Source: Actinomycetes bacterium (GTDB lineage: Bacteria; Actinomycetota; Acidimicrobiia; Acidimicrobiales; RAAP-2). Taken from it: a stretch of 50,763 bases of DNA. The notes under the pieces were generated by a model. It did not search any database. It worked only from the letters and a program-made list of their open reading frames with translations, and was not told where the DNA came from. A program made the translations under genes and the position numbers. Positions 24,814-32,254 of the stretch are shown piece after piece. Where the stretch lies: positions 1-50,763 of the forward strand of contig JAJYYG010000125.1 of NCBI GenBank assembly GCA_021801235.1, in the 5' to 3' direction. Positions within the stretch are counted from its first letter, which is position 1. Each line of letters starts with the position of its first letter.

Positions 24814-26052
24814 GTGCGCTGGGGAACGTGGGTGCGGAGGGGGCCCACGGACACGGACGGTCCGGTTGACGGGCCGGCCGGCCCGGGGGAGGCGATGCCG
24901 GGTCGGGTGCTCCGCTTCGTCGCTCCGGCGACCGGTGCCCTGCTGGTCTGGTCGTCGCTCGCCTTCGCCGGGTACGCGGCCGGATGGACGGTCCACCAGC
25001 ACCGGGCCCAGGCCGAGCTGGTGTCGCACCAGTCGGTACCGACCCGGCGGTCGGCGGCGCCGGCACCCTGCATCGAGTCCACGCCGGCGGTCGGCCAGTT
25101 GGCCGGGATCCTGCAGATTCCCGCCATCGGCCTCACGGCACCGGTGGAGGAGGGGACCGGCGACGCGGAGCTGGCGGTGGCGGTCGGGCACGCCCCGGCC
25201 TCGGTGCTGCCGGGAGCGAGTGGCACCGCGGTGCTGCTGGCCCACGACGTCAGCTACTTCGTCCACATCGACGCGCTGCGCCCCGGCGACCTGATCCGCT
25301 TCGTCAACCGGTGCTCGACGGTCACGTTCTCGGTGACCGGTCACCAGGTGGTGGCGGCGGGCTCCCCGGTGTTCAACACGCCCGGCCCGGGGAGCCTCGT
25401 GCTCGACACGTGCTGGCCGACCAACGCGCTGTTCTTCACGTCACACCGCCTGCTGGTGACGGCGGCGGAGGTCAGCGCGCCGACGCCGGCCCGCTCTGCA
25501 TCCCGCTCCGGGCACGGCGTCGTCCTCCGGTCGCCGACGTCCTCCCGCGCCCCGGCGAGCCCGGCCGTGTCGCCGGCCCCGATCACTCCGACGGTCGACC
25601 AGGTGAGCTACCAGGTTCCCGCACCGGCGGCGCTGGTGGCCCAGGGCCTGACGCTGACCCAGAACGAGGCGCCGATGGGGACCATGACGCTCACCGGCGA
25701 CCCCTCGCCGGCATGGGTGGAGTCGCCCGGCCCGATGGCGGTGACCGCCGCCGCGCTGGAGGCCTACTTCGGCGGCGTCCACGCCATGGCCCAGGACGAG
25801 CAGGCCTGGTGGTCGGCGATCGCCCCGGGGGTGCCCATGGCCGGGCCCCTGGTCGGGGGCGAGATCGTCGGTCACGACGCTCCGCTCGACGTCACGATCG
25901 ACTCCTCCGGCGGGACCGTGACCTCGGTGACGCTCTCCACCGAAGTCACCGTCGCCGGCGGCAGTGCGCCGGGCAGCTACGCCGAGTCGGTGGTACTACC
26001 GGTGTCCGGCGGCACGGTCACCATCGGATCGTGGGGGATGGCCCGTGCCTGA
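24814..26052 (+). CDS. Sortase with extra C-terminal domain
   Basis: A 412-residue membrane-anchored transpeptidase. A cytosolic leader precedes a transmembrane helix at about 35-57. The sortase barrel spans about 95-217, with the catalytic set His144 (LLAHDVSYF), Cys200 (LVLDTCWPT) and Arg212 (SHRLLV). The LDTC form fits actinobacterial class E/D-like sortases. Residues 218-412, a further 195 residues (a Pro/Ser linker, then AAALEAYFGGVHAMAQDEQAWWS and a beta-rich end), are not part of a normal sortase and I do not recognise them. The GTG start follows GAGGAGA and lies 3 bp after the putative substrate gene, strongly suggesting a dedicated pair; the next gene overlaps by 8 bp. Confidence 0.87.
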   Translation: MRWGTWVRRGPTDTDGPVDGPAGPGEAMPGRVLRFVAPATGALLVWSSLAFAGYAAGWTVHQHRAQAELVSHQSVPTRRSAAPAPCIESTPAVGQLAGILQIPAIGLTAPVEEGTGDAELAVAVGHAPASVLPGASGTAVLLAHDVSYFVHIDALRPGDLIRFVNRCSTVTFSVTGHQVVAAGSPVFNTPGPGSLVLDTCWPTNALFFTSHRLLVTAAEVSAPTPARSASRSGHGVVLRSPTSSRAPASPAVSPAPITPTVDQVSYQVPAPAALVAQGLTLTQNEAPMGTMTLTGDPSPAWVESPGPMAVTAAALEAYFGGVHAMAQDEQAWWSAIAPGVPMAGPLVGGEIVGHDAPLDVTIDSSGGTVTSVTLSTEVTVAGGSAPGSYAESVVLPVSGGTVTIGSWGMARA

Positions 26053-26974
26053 CGCATCCCCCGCTCAGCCCGGGGCCCTCTCCGCGTCGGATCCGCCGGC
26101 GCACCGTGCCCACGACGTCTTCCTCCCTGGACGGGCACCGGCAGCTGCCCGCCCGGCCCCTCCGTCACGCCCAACCCCGCGGGCGTGGTCGGTGCGTGGC
26201 CGGGTGGGCACGCTGGTGCTCGTGACGGGGGGCCTGATGTCCCTCGGCGCGGGCGCGCTCGTCGGAGGCGCGGTGTCGCCGGTGGCGGTGTCGGTCCCCG
26301 GGGTGCACCTCTTCGCCGTCGACGTGGGCCACCACGCGATGGGGGCGGGTGGCGCTCCAGGGGCCCCTCCGACCACCCGTGCGCGCCATCTGGGGAACAG
26401 CCGGCCGCGACCCGACGGTGCGGTGACCCATCCCACGATCCGACAGGGCGTGCAGAGCTCCCACGTGCCGGGGCCGCTCGTGGTCGCGACGGACGCACCC
26501 ACGTCGGCAGTGCCGTCCCCGTCCGGCGTCCCGGGGGACACGGGACGCCCACCTGTCCCGTCGGCCAGCAGCCTCCCCGCGGCGACTGGCCGGCAGGGCA
26601 CGTCGTCGGCGGGCGCCCCGGTTGCCCCCGCCGGCGGTGCGACCTCGGGCGTCGGGAGCGGTACCGGTACGGGTGCCGCGGCACCGGCGACCGGGGAGAC
26701 CGGATCCGGGCAACTGGCGACCGGGGGCGCCGGGGACGCGTCAACGTCCACGGCGTCCGCGTCCGGCGCGTCCGCGTCCGCGTCCGGCTCGCCATCAGGC
26801 GCCACCGGGGCCCCGACCACCGCGACCGGCACAGTCGACTCAGCCGGGTCGTCGGGGTCGTCGGGGTCGTCGGGGTCCAGCGGGAGCCCGACCAGCTCCG
26901 CCGGGAGCCCGACCGGCTCGGGGAACACCGGTGGTCTGGGAGGCCTGATCGTCACGATCCTCGGCGGGGCGTAG
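26045..26974 (+). CDS. Low-complexity single-pass membrane protein in sortase operon
   Basis: A 309-residue protein with no recognised domain. A Pro/Arg-rich N-terminal segment of about 50 residues precedes a hydrophobic helix at about 54-77 (VGTLVLVTGGLMSLGAGALVGGAV). The rest is Ser/Gly/Thr/Ala/Pro-rich with micro-repeats such as GSSGSSGSSG, encoded by 9-bp units near 26848-26876, and should lie outside the membrane. The GTG start overlaps the sortase gene by 8 bp and has GGGGGA 6 bp upstream, so translation is probably coupled. It could be an accessory stalk or a spacer protein for the sortase system. Function is unknown. Confidence 0.7.
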   Translation: MPDASPAQPGALSASDPPAHRAHDVFLPGRAPAAARPAPPSRPTPRAWSVRGRVGTLVLVTGGLMSLGAGALVGGAVSPVAVSVPGVHLFAVDVGHHAMGAGGAPGAPPTTRARHLGNSRPRPDGAVTHPTIRQGVQSSHVPGPLVVATDAPTSAVPSPSGVPGDTGRPPVPSASSLPAATGRQGTSSAGAPVAPAGGATSGVGSGTGTGAAAPATGETGSGQLATGGAGDASTSTASASGASASASGSPSGATGAPTTATGTVDSAGSSGSSGSSGSSGSPTSSAGSPTGSGNTGGLGGLIVTILGGA

Positions 26975-26982
26975 GGACCGAT

Positions 26983-27001
26983 CCGCCGACCGCCCCGGCG
27001 G
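26983..27001 (+). terminator. Hairpin after sortase operon
   Basis: CCGCCG (26983-26988) pairs with CGGCGG (26996-27001) around a 7-nt loop, 8 bp after the TAG stop of the low-complexity protein. There is no T-tract. The position fits the end of the 23371-26974 operon. Confidence 0.45.
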
Positions 27002-27141
27002 CCGGCATCCCACCGCCCCCCGGCCCCTCGTGGTGAGAGCACCCACCCGCGTCACCGGTGGTGCCGCACACGTCGGAAGGGATCGCCTGCCGCAGGGAGG
27101 GGCCCGGGTCCCGGAGGGGTCCGCCGGAGTGTACGAAACAT

Positions 27142-27159
27142 GTGTCTAACACCTATACT
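27142..27159 (+). promoter_or_regulatory. Promoter -10 and palindrome upstream of PadR gene
   Basis: TATACT (27154-27159) is a good -10. Transcription would start near 27166, leaving about 24 nt before the ATG at 27190. Immediately upstream GTGT-CTA-ACAC (27142-27152) is a perfect inverted repeat lying where a repressor would block polymerase. PadR autoregulation through it is likely but inferred. The flanking 27131-27160 is locally AT-rich. Confidence 0.55.
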
Positions 27160-27189
27160 GGCGGAGTGATGAACGACAGGAGCCGTGCG

Positions 27190-27687
27190 ATGAAGGGGGC
27201 GGGCCGCCAGCCGCGGTGTCGCTGTCGGCTCGGCCCGGGCCGATTCGAGGTGAGGGCCCGTATCGAGCGGTTCGTCGAACCGGCCGTGCTCCTGCTGCTG
27301 GCCGAGGGGCCGAGTCACGGCTACGAGCTCGCCGATGCGCTCGAAGCGTTGCTCGAAGAGGGCAGGGTCGACTTCGGGAACCTCTACCGCTTGCTGCGGT
27401 CGCTGGAGGACGAGGGGATCGTCTCCTCCACGTGGGTCGAGGAGGCTCCCGGGCCGCTCAAGCGCACCTACGAGCTCACCGTCGAAGGCGCGGCGTTGCT
27501 CGGCGCCTGGGTCGTCTCGCTGAGGAGCGGCCAGCGCCGGATCGCAGCGCTCGTGGATCGCTACGAGTCGGTCGCGGCGACGGTCGGCGACCGAGGCCGG
27601 GGCACCGAGCACAAGGACAGGGAACCGACACCAAAGACAACAGATCCAACACAGATGACGAGAGACAACAGAAGGGAACAACCATGA
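27190..27687 (+). CDS. PadR-family transcriptional regulator
   Basis: A 165-residue PadR regulator. The winged helix spans about residues 15-100, with FVEPAVLLLLAEGPSHGYELADAL, GNLYRLLRSLEDEGIVSSTW and PGPLKRTYELTVEGAALLG, the standard PadR pattern. A C-terminal helix (LVDRYESVAATV) and a charged tail follow; the tail DNA is noticeably A-rich for this genome. The ATG at 27190 is preferred because AGGAG lies 7 bp upstream. An ATG at 27169 just after the predicted transcription start is the alternative and would add seven residues. The N-terminus contains CRCR. Its stop overlaps the start of the His-rich mini-protein gene as ATGA, so the two are one unit, possibly metal-related. Confidence 0.87.
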   Translation: MKGAGRQPRCRCRLGPGRFEVRARIERFVEPAVLLLLAEGPSHGYELADALEALLEEGRVDFGNLYRLLRSLEDEGIVSSTWVEEAPGPLKRTYELTVEGAALLGAWVVSLRSGQRRIAALVDRYESVAATVGDRGRGTEHKDREPTPKTTDPTQMTRDNRREQP

Positions 27688-27911
27688 CGACGACACCAAG
27701 GGAAGACACCGAACGGGGCCCGCGGGGCCGCGGACGCGGCGGGTGCGGAGGGCCGGGCTGCTGTGGCGGCCACGGCCATGGACACGGCCACGGAAGGGGC
27801 GCCGAGGGCGGGTTGGACACCCGGCGGGCCACCCTTCGGGAACGCCAGCGGGACCTCGAGCAGGAGCTGGCGGAGGTCGCCGGCGCACTTCGGGACCTCG
27901 GGGCCGACTGA
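27684..27911 (+). CDS. 75-residue Gly/Cys/His-rich mini-protein with C-terminal coiled coil
   Basis: A 75-residue protein coupled to the PadR gene by an ATGA overlap, with AAGGGA upstream. The first half is rich in Gly and Arg with CGGPGCCGGHGHGHGHGRG, that is three Cys and four alternating His, an obvious candidate for binding transition metals. The second half (TRRATLRERQRDLEQELAEVAGALRDL) is a strong amphipathic heptad pattern, so it may oligomerise. The layout recalls small DUF5320-type proteins, which have Gly-rich heads and coiled-coil tails, but I cannot confirm membership. Function is unknown; a metal buffer or co-sensor for the PadR protein is a hypothesis. Confidence 0.75.
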   Translation: MTTTPREDTERGPRGRGRGGCGGPGCCGGHGHGHGHGRGAEGGLDTRRATLRERQRDLEQELAEVAGALRDLGAD

Positions 27912-27921
27912 CCGGGAGCTG

Positions 27922-27977
27922 GACCGGGAGCTGGGGGCGCGCGGCCGGGGCAGCGCGCTCGCGCTCGGTTCCCGGTC
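27922..27977. terminator. Long imperfect hairpin between convergent genes
   Basis: GACCGGGA (27922-27929) pairs with TCCCGGTC (27970-27977), enclosing a second possible stem of GCGCG/CGCGC runs. It fills the gap between the mini-protein gene and the convergent lipoprotein gene and could terminate both transcripts. Confidence 0.45.
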
Positions 27978-28899
27978 AGCTCGCGGGTGCCGACGGCCAG
28001 TTGCGCTGGTCGAAGTCGTTGAGGATCTCCGTGCACAACTGATGCTCGTTCGTCGGCAACGTGCAGGTCAGCGATGCCGCGGAGCCTTCGGGACCGTAGC
28101 GGTAGTTGATCACGCCGTTGGCCGGATAGGGACCGCCAGACGGGTTGCCGTCGCCCACCACCCCTGGCGGGTCCTCGAAGGAGATGCGGTCGACCGACGT
28201 CGGGCCGACCGGGATCGAGGCTGACCCGCTGAGCCATGTGATGCGCTCCGCCGCCGGAGGGGTCGGGCACGGCTGGGAGTAGCCGAGCTGGGCGTCCGCC
28301 GTGGGGATCAGGGGGCAGACCAGTCCGTAGACGCAGTCTTGGCAGGCCGACGGGGTGTACGCCACGACGGCCTGGTCGGTCGATCCCGTGAACGGCCGTG
28401 GGAAGAGGTTGCCGGCAGGGAAAGAGGACGCCTCGGCGGGCGGAAAGACGGCGACCACGGTCGACCCGTCGGCCCCCACTCCCACACCGCAGTCCCATCC
28501 GCTCGGACCCATCACCGGCGCCAACGACCGCGAGTCGTCGCTGTAGTAGGCGAGCCGTTGTCCCAACGACGCGGGAAGCGGCACGGAGATCGTCGCGGGG
28601 AAGCGCGCCGGTGGGGTCCCCGGGACGCCCCGGGTGGTCGGGCAGGCCACCACCGTCAGCGACGTGCGGACCGGAGCACCGACGGACGGAGCCGGTGACG
28701 CGGCGGGCGTCGTGGTCGCAACCGTCGGTCGTGTCGAGGCGGTGGGAGCGGTCGTCTTCGCCGGACTCCCCGTCGCCGAGCTCCCGCAGGCCGCGGCGAT
28801 CGCGACGGTGGCGGCCAGGGCGGCCGCCACCTGCCACCTCGGGCGCAACTCGTGCCGACACCGGTCGGGCCGCCCCGTCCCAGAACGGAATCTCGTCAT
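27976..28899 (-). CDS. Putative secreted lipoprotein of unknown function
   Basis: A 307-residue protein. A basic N-region, a hydrophobic core and a lipobox-like end IAAAC (Cys38) predict a lipoprotein. A Thr/Ala/Pro-rich linker (about 40-75) leads to a folded domain with several Cys (ACQDCVYGLVCP, CPTPP, LTCTLP, CTEIL) and a segment DGSTVVAVFPPAEASSFPAGN. I do not recognise the domain. The ATG at 28899 follows GGGAGCGGGGC. The gene diverges from the mce operon across a 294-bp gap and converges on the PadR/mini-protein unit, so it is probably its own transcript. Disulfide-stabilised extracytoplasmic function is inferred. Confidence 0.75.
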   Translation of the reverse strand: MTRFRSGTGRPDRCRHELRPRWQVAAALAATVAIAAACGSSATGSPAKTTAPTASTRPTVATTTPAASPAPSVGAPVRTSLTVVACPTTRGVPGTPPARFPATISVPLPASLGQRLAYYSDDSRSLAPVMGPSGWDCGVGVGADGSTVVAVFPPAEASSFPAGNLFPRPFTGSTDQAVVAYTPSACQDCVYGLVCPLIPTADAQLGYSQPCPTPPAAERITWLSGSASIPVGPTSVDRISFEDPPGVVGDGNPSGGPYPANGVINYRYGPEGSAASLTCTLPTNEHQLCTEILNDFDQRNWPSAPAS

Positions 28900-29193
28900 G
28901 CCCCGCTCCCCGCTCCGGCTGTCCGCATCGCCGGCTGTCTATCCCGAGCCGGTCGTACGGACGTGCCCGAGCCGGTCGTACGGACGTGCTCACCCTACCT
29001 GGTTCGACCCCAAGGACCGCAAGGTTCGCGCTCCCCCGCCGTTCTCCCCCCGAACGAAGAACGAACGAAACGAAGAACGAACGACGGGTGGGAAAAGGGG
29101 GTCGGGGCCCGCGGCACGCAGGGGAGCCAGGGCGGGGGCCGTCTCCGGAGCCGGCCGCGACGCACGGTCCCGCAGCGAGTTGGAGGAGGTGAG
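28900..29193. other. Divergent intergenic region upstream of mce operon, with short direct repeats
   Basis: These 294 bp separate the lipoprotein gene from yrbEA. They contain a perfect 23-bp tandem repeat (28943-28965 and 28966-28988) that includes TCGTACGG, and a 14-bp repeat CGAAGAACGAACGA at 29055-29068 and 29071-29084 in a run of GAACGA words. No clear -35/-10 pair was found, but the mce promoter must lie here. Confidence 0.6.
28943..28988. repeat. Perfect 23-bp tandem repeat upstream of mce operon
   Basis: Two adjacent identical 23-bp units, each containing the palindrome CGTACG. They could be binding sites for a regulator of the mce operon or the lipoprotein gene, or a neutral duplication. 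Confidence 0.75.
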
Positions 29194-30111
29194 ATGTCCG
29201 AACGGGGAGCAGGGAGCGAGGGGGTGGGCACGTTGGGCGACCGGCCCGTCGGTGGCCCCGGCACCCCGGTGACGCCGGCATCCGGTGCTCCTCCGGCCTC
29301 GTCCGTCCTGCCGAAAGGCTGGGTCGCGACCCAGACTCCGCTGGCTGGCCTGGTCCGGGTGGTCGCGGAGCTCGGCGCCATGGTGGCGGCAGCCCTCGAG
29401 TCGCTGCGGCTCGGCCTCCGCCACGGCGTGCCGTTCGGGGAGTTCATCGACCAGTGCTGGTTCCTGGTCCGGGTGACCACCATCCCGCTCATCCTGGTGT
29501 CGATCCCGTTCGGCATGGTGATCGCCCTCGAGGTCGGCTCCCTCCTCCAGCAGATCGGGGCCCAGTCCCAGCTGGGAGCGGCGATGGTGCTGGCGGTGGT
29601 GCGGGAGCAGGCGCCGGTCGCCACCGCCCTGCTGATCGCCGGTGCCGGGGGCTCCGCCATGTGCGCCGACCTCGGCTCCCGGCGCATCCGCGACGAGATC
29701 TCCGCCATGGAGGTGATGGGTGTCCGGCCGCTCCACCGCCTGGTGCTGCCCCGGCTGCTGGCCGCCACCGTGGTCGCCATCCTCCTCGACGGCATCGTGT
29801 CGGTGGCCGGCATCGCCGGGGGCCTCTACTTCGGGACCCACAACCTGCACATCTCCGCCAGCGCGTTCTTCGCCACCTTCGGCGAGCTCAGCCAGCTCGC
29901 CGACCTCTGGATGGCGCTCTTCAAGGCGGGCGTGTTCGGCTTCATCGCCGCCATGGTGGCGTGCGCGAAGGGGATGTCGTGCCGGGGCGGCCCGAAGGGG
30001 GTGGGCGACGCGGTCAACCAGGCGGTGGTGGCGACCTTCATCCTGGCGTTCTTCGTGAACTTCGTGCTCACCATCGTGTACTTCCGGTTCATCCCCCAAA
30101 AGGGCCTGTGA
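29194..30111 (+). CDS. yrbEA: MlaE/YrbE-family Mce permease A
   Basis: A 305-residue MlaE-type permease subunit. A Ser/Pro/Gly-rich leader of about 40 residues precedes the conserved core: an amphipathic helix, then IPLILVSIPFGMVIALEVG, the EQAPVATALLIAGAGGSAMCADLGSRRIRDEISAMEVMG coupling region and three or four hydrophobic helices to the end. The Glu-rich IRDEISAMEVMG loop is the typical contact to the ATPase. With YrbEB it forms the membrane channel of the Mce lipid importer. The ATG at 29194 has a near-perfect GGAGGAGGT ribosome-binding site, consistent with the first gene of the operon. Confidence 0.93.
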   Translation: MSERGAGSEGVGTLGDRPVGGPGTPVTPASGAPPASSVLPKGWVATQTPLAGLVRVVAELGAMVAAALESLRLGLRHGVPFGEFIDQCWFLVRVTTIPLILVSIPFGMVIALEVGSLLQQIGAQSQLGAAMVLAVVREQAPVATALLIAGAGGSAMCADLGSRRIRDEISAMEVMGVRPLHRLVLPRLLAATVVAILLDGIVSVAGIAGGLYFGTHNLHISASAFFATFGELSQLADLWMALFKAGVFGFIAAMVACAKGMSCRGGPKGVGDAVNQAVVATFILAFFVNFVLTIVYFRFIPQKGL

Positions 30112-30113
30112 CG

Positions 30114-30923
30114 ATGGGCACGACGGTGGCAGGCCTGGTCGACGGGATCTACGGGCAGCTCGTCTTCTACGGCCAGACGGTCCGCGCCCTCCCCCGGGCG
30201 CTCCGCTACCGCAAGGAGATCGTCGTCCTCGTCTCCGACATCACCATCGGGGCCGGCGCGCTGATCATCGGCGGCGGGATGTTCTTCGTCATCACCAGCA
30301 TCGCCTTCTTCACCGGCACCGAGGTCGGCCTCGAAGGGTTCGCCGCCCTCCAGCAGATCGGCGCCCAGTCGCTCACCGGCGTCATCTCCTCGCTGGCGAA
30401 CACCCGGGAGATCACGCCGCTGGTGGCCGGGGTGGCACTGGCCGCCCAGGTCGGCGCCGGCTTCACCGCCCAGCTCGGGGCCATGCGGATCTCCGAGGAG
30501 ATCGACGCGCTCGAGGTGCTCGGGGTGGACAGCATCGTGTACCTGGTGGCGACGAGGGTGTGGGCGGCGCTGATCACGATGATCCCGCTGTACCTGGCCG
30601 CGCTCTTCGCGAGCTTCCTCGCCACCCAGCTGATCGTGACCGACTTCTTCCACCAGTCGGCGGGGACCTACTCGTACTACTTCCACCTCTTCCTCCCGCC
30701 GATCGACGTGTTCTACTCGTTCGTCAAGGCCATGGTGTTCGCGGTGGCCGTCACGTTCGTCCACTGCTACTACGGCTACCGGGCCACCGGGGGTCCGGCC
30801 GGGGTGGGCGTGTCGGCCGGGCGGGCCATCCGCGTCTCGATCATCGTGATCGTGCTGCTCAACTTCCTCCTGTCCACCATCATGTTCGGGGGCCCGGGCT
30901 CCACGGCCCGGCTGGTCGGATGA
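30114..30923 (+). CDS. yrbEB: MlaE/YrbE-family Mce permease B
   Basis: A 269-residue permease pairing with the preceding one. It has an N-terminal amphipathic region, VSDITIGAGALIIGGGMFFVITSIAFF, the ATPase-coupling loop AQVGAGFTAQLGAMRISEEIDALEVLGV, and C-terminal helices ending VSIIVIVLLNFLLSTIMF. The start is 2 bp after the yrbEA stop, with AAAGGG in the preceding coding sequence as a weak ribosome-binding site. Its stop overlaps the mceA start as ATGA. Confidence 0.93.
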   Translation: MGTTVAGLVDGIYGQLVFYGQTVRALPRALRYRKEIVVLVSDITIGAGALIIGGGMFFVITSIAFFTGTEVGLEGFAALQQIGAQSLTGVISSLANTREITPLVAGVALAAQVGAGFTAQLGAMRISEEIDALEVLGVDSIVYLVATRVWAALITMIPLYLAALFASFLATQLIVTDFFHQSAGTYSYYFHLFLPPIDVFYSFVKAMVFAVAVTFVHCYYGYRATGGPAGVGVSAGRAIRVSIIVIVLLNFLLSTIMFGGPGSTARLVG

Positions 30924-32254
30924 GCGGGCGCAGGACCCATCCCCGGCTGCGGCTCGCCTACCGGGCCACGGTGCTCGTCGTCGTCGCCGCCGTGCTCGTG
31001 GCCGGTGTCGACCTCGCCGTGCGCGCGTCGGACGGCGCCTTCGACGGGAGCTACCCGGTGGTCGGGATGTTCGGGTCGGCCGGCCAGGGGCTCCATCCCG
31101 GGTCCGGAGTCGACTTCCGGGGGGTGCAGGTCGGCCAGGTGGGCACCATCGCCCTCTCCGGCCGGCGGGTGCGGGTCGTGATGCAGATCGACCCGTCCTT
31201 CCGGGTGCCCGCCGACGCCACCGCCACCATCCGGCCGCAGAACCTCTTCGGGGCCGAGGACGTGACGTTCACCACGGCCTCGCCCGCCGCACCCCCGTCG
31301 CCGCCGTGGATCGCCCCGGGCGGCTCGGTCACCCGCACCGCGGTCTCCAGCCAGCTCGACGACCTGTTCGCGGCGGCAGACCCCCTGCTGTCCACCATCG
31401 ACACCACCGCGCTCTCCTCGACCATCTCCGAGCTCGACCAGGGAACCGCCGGCCAGGGACCGGCGATCGCGTCGGGCATCGACGAGGGGGCGAAGTTGGC
31501 GGCGCTGCTCGGCAACACCCTCGGGGCCCAGCTCACCGCCCTCGACTCGCTCACCGCGTTGTCGGGGGTGCTGGCCCCGGAGGGACCGGCGTTCGACGAC
31601 GTCGCCGCCCAGGTGAACACCGCGCTTCCGGCGATCAACCGCTCCGAGGCGGCCTACCAGCGACTGGTGGCTTCCCTCACCCCGCTGGCGGAGAACGTGG
31701 CCCAGTTCCTCAGCCGCTACCGGCCCGACATCGGCACCCTCCTCACCACCGGTGCCAACGTGACCCGGGTCCTGCTGGCCAACCAGCAGAACATCGAGAC
31801 CCTGGTCAAGGGGGCCTACGAGTACGTCTCCGACATCGCCCGGGCACCGTCCGCGGCGACGCTCCCGGACGGCTCCCACTACGCCTACTTCCAGATCTTC
31901 ATCGACTTCAGCGACGTGAACAGCCTGGTCTGCAACCTGGTGGCTCCGGCCGCTCCGAACCTGGCCTTCCTCCAACCCCTCCAGCAGGCGCTCGACGCCC
32001 CCGGCAGCCCGTTCGACTGCTCCGCCCAGGTGGCCGCGTTCGACTCGCTCCCCCAGTCCGCCACGACCCCGGCCGCCGGCGCCGTCTCCCCCGCCACCCC
32101 GGGGACCGCGACCCCGGCGACCGGCACCCCGTCGGCGGTCGCGAACGCCGCCCGCCAGGCCGCCGGCAGCGTCTACCAGTCGCTCGGGCAGCCCCAGGTG
32201 CCGGTGGGCCGGTCGCTCCAGGGAGTGGTGACCATGCTGTTGGGAGGCTCGTGA
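30920..32254 (+). CDS. mceA: Mce-family substrate-binding protein A
   Basis: A 444-residue Mce protein. A single transmembrane helix at about 14-31 precedes the MlaD domain (about 40-120, SYPVVGMFGSAGQGLHPGSGVDFRGVQVGQVG) and a long helical region (about 130-300) with LSALTALS- and LLNN-like heptads. The Cys-containing segment VCNLVAPAAP leads into a Pro/Ala/Thr-rich tail. By analogy with mycobacterial Mce1, six such subunits build a hydrophobic tube for lipids across the cell wall. ATGA overlap with yrbEB; one-base overlap with mceB. Confidence 0.92.
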   Translation: MSGRRTHPRLRLAYRATVLVVVAAVLVAGVDLAVRASDGAFDGSYPVVGMFGSAGQGLHPGSGVDFRGVQVGQVGTIALSGRRVRVVMQIDPSFRVPADATATIRPQNLFGAEDVTFTTASPAAPPSPPWIAPGGSVTRTAVSSQLDDLFAAADPLLSTIDTTALSSTISELDQGTAGQGPAIASGIDEGAKLAALLGNTLGAQLTALDSLTALSGVLAPEGPAFDDVAAQVNTALPAINRSEAAYQRLVASLTPLAENVAQFLSRYRPDIGTLLTTGANVTRVLLANQQNIETLVKGAYEYVSDIARAPSAATLPDGSHYAYFQIFIDFSDVNSLVCNLVAPAAPNLAFLQPLQQALDAPGSPFDCSAQVAAFDSLPQSATTPAAGAVSPATPGTATPATGTPSAVANAARQAAGSVYQSLGQPQVPVGRSLQGVVTMLLGGS

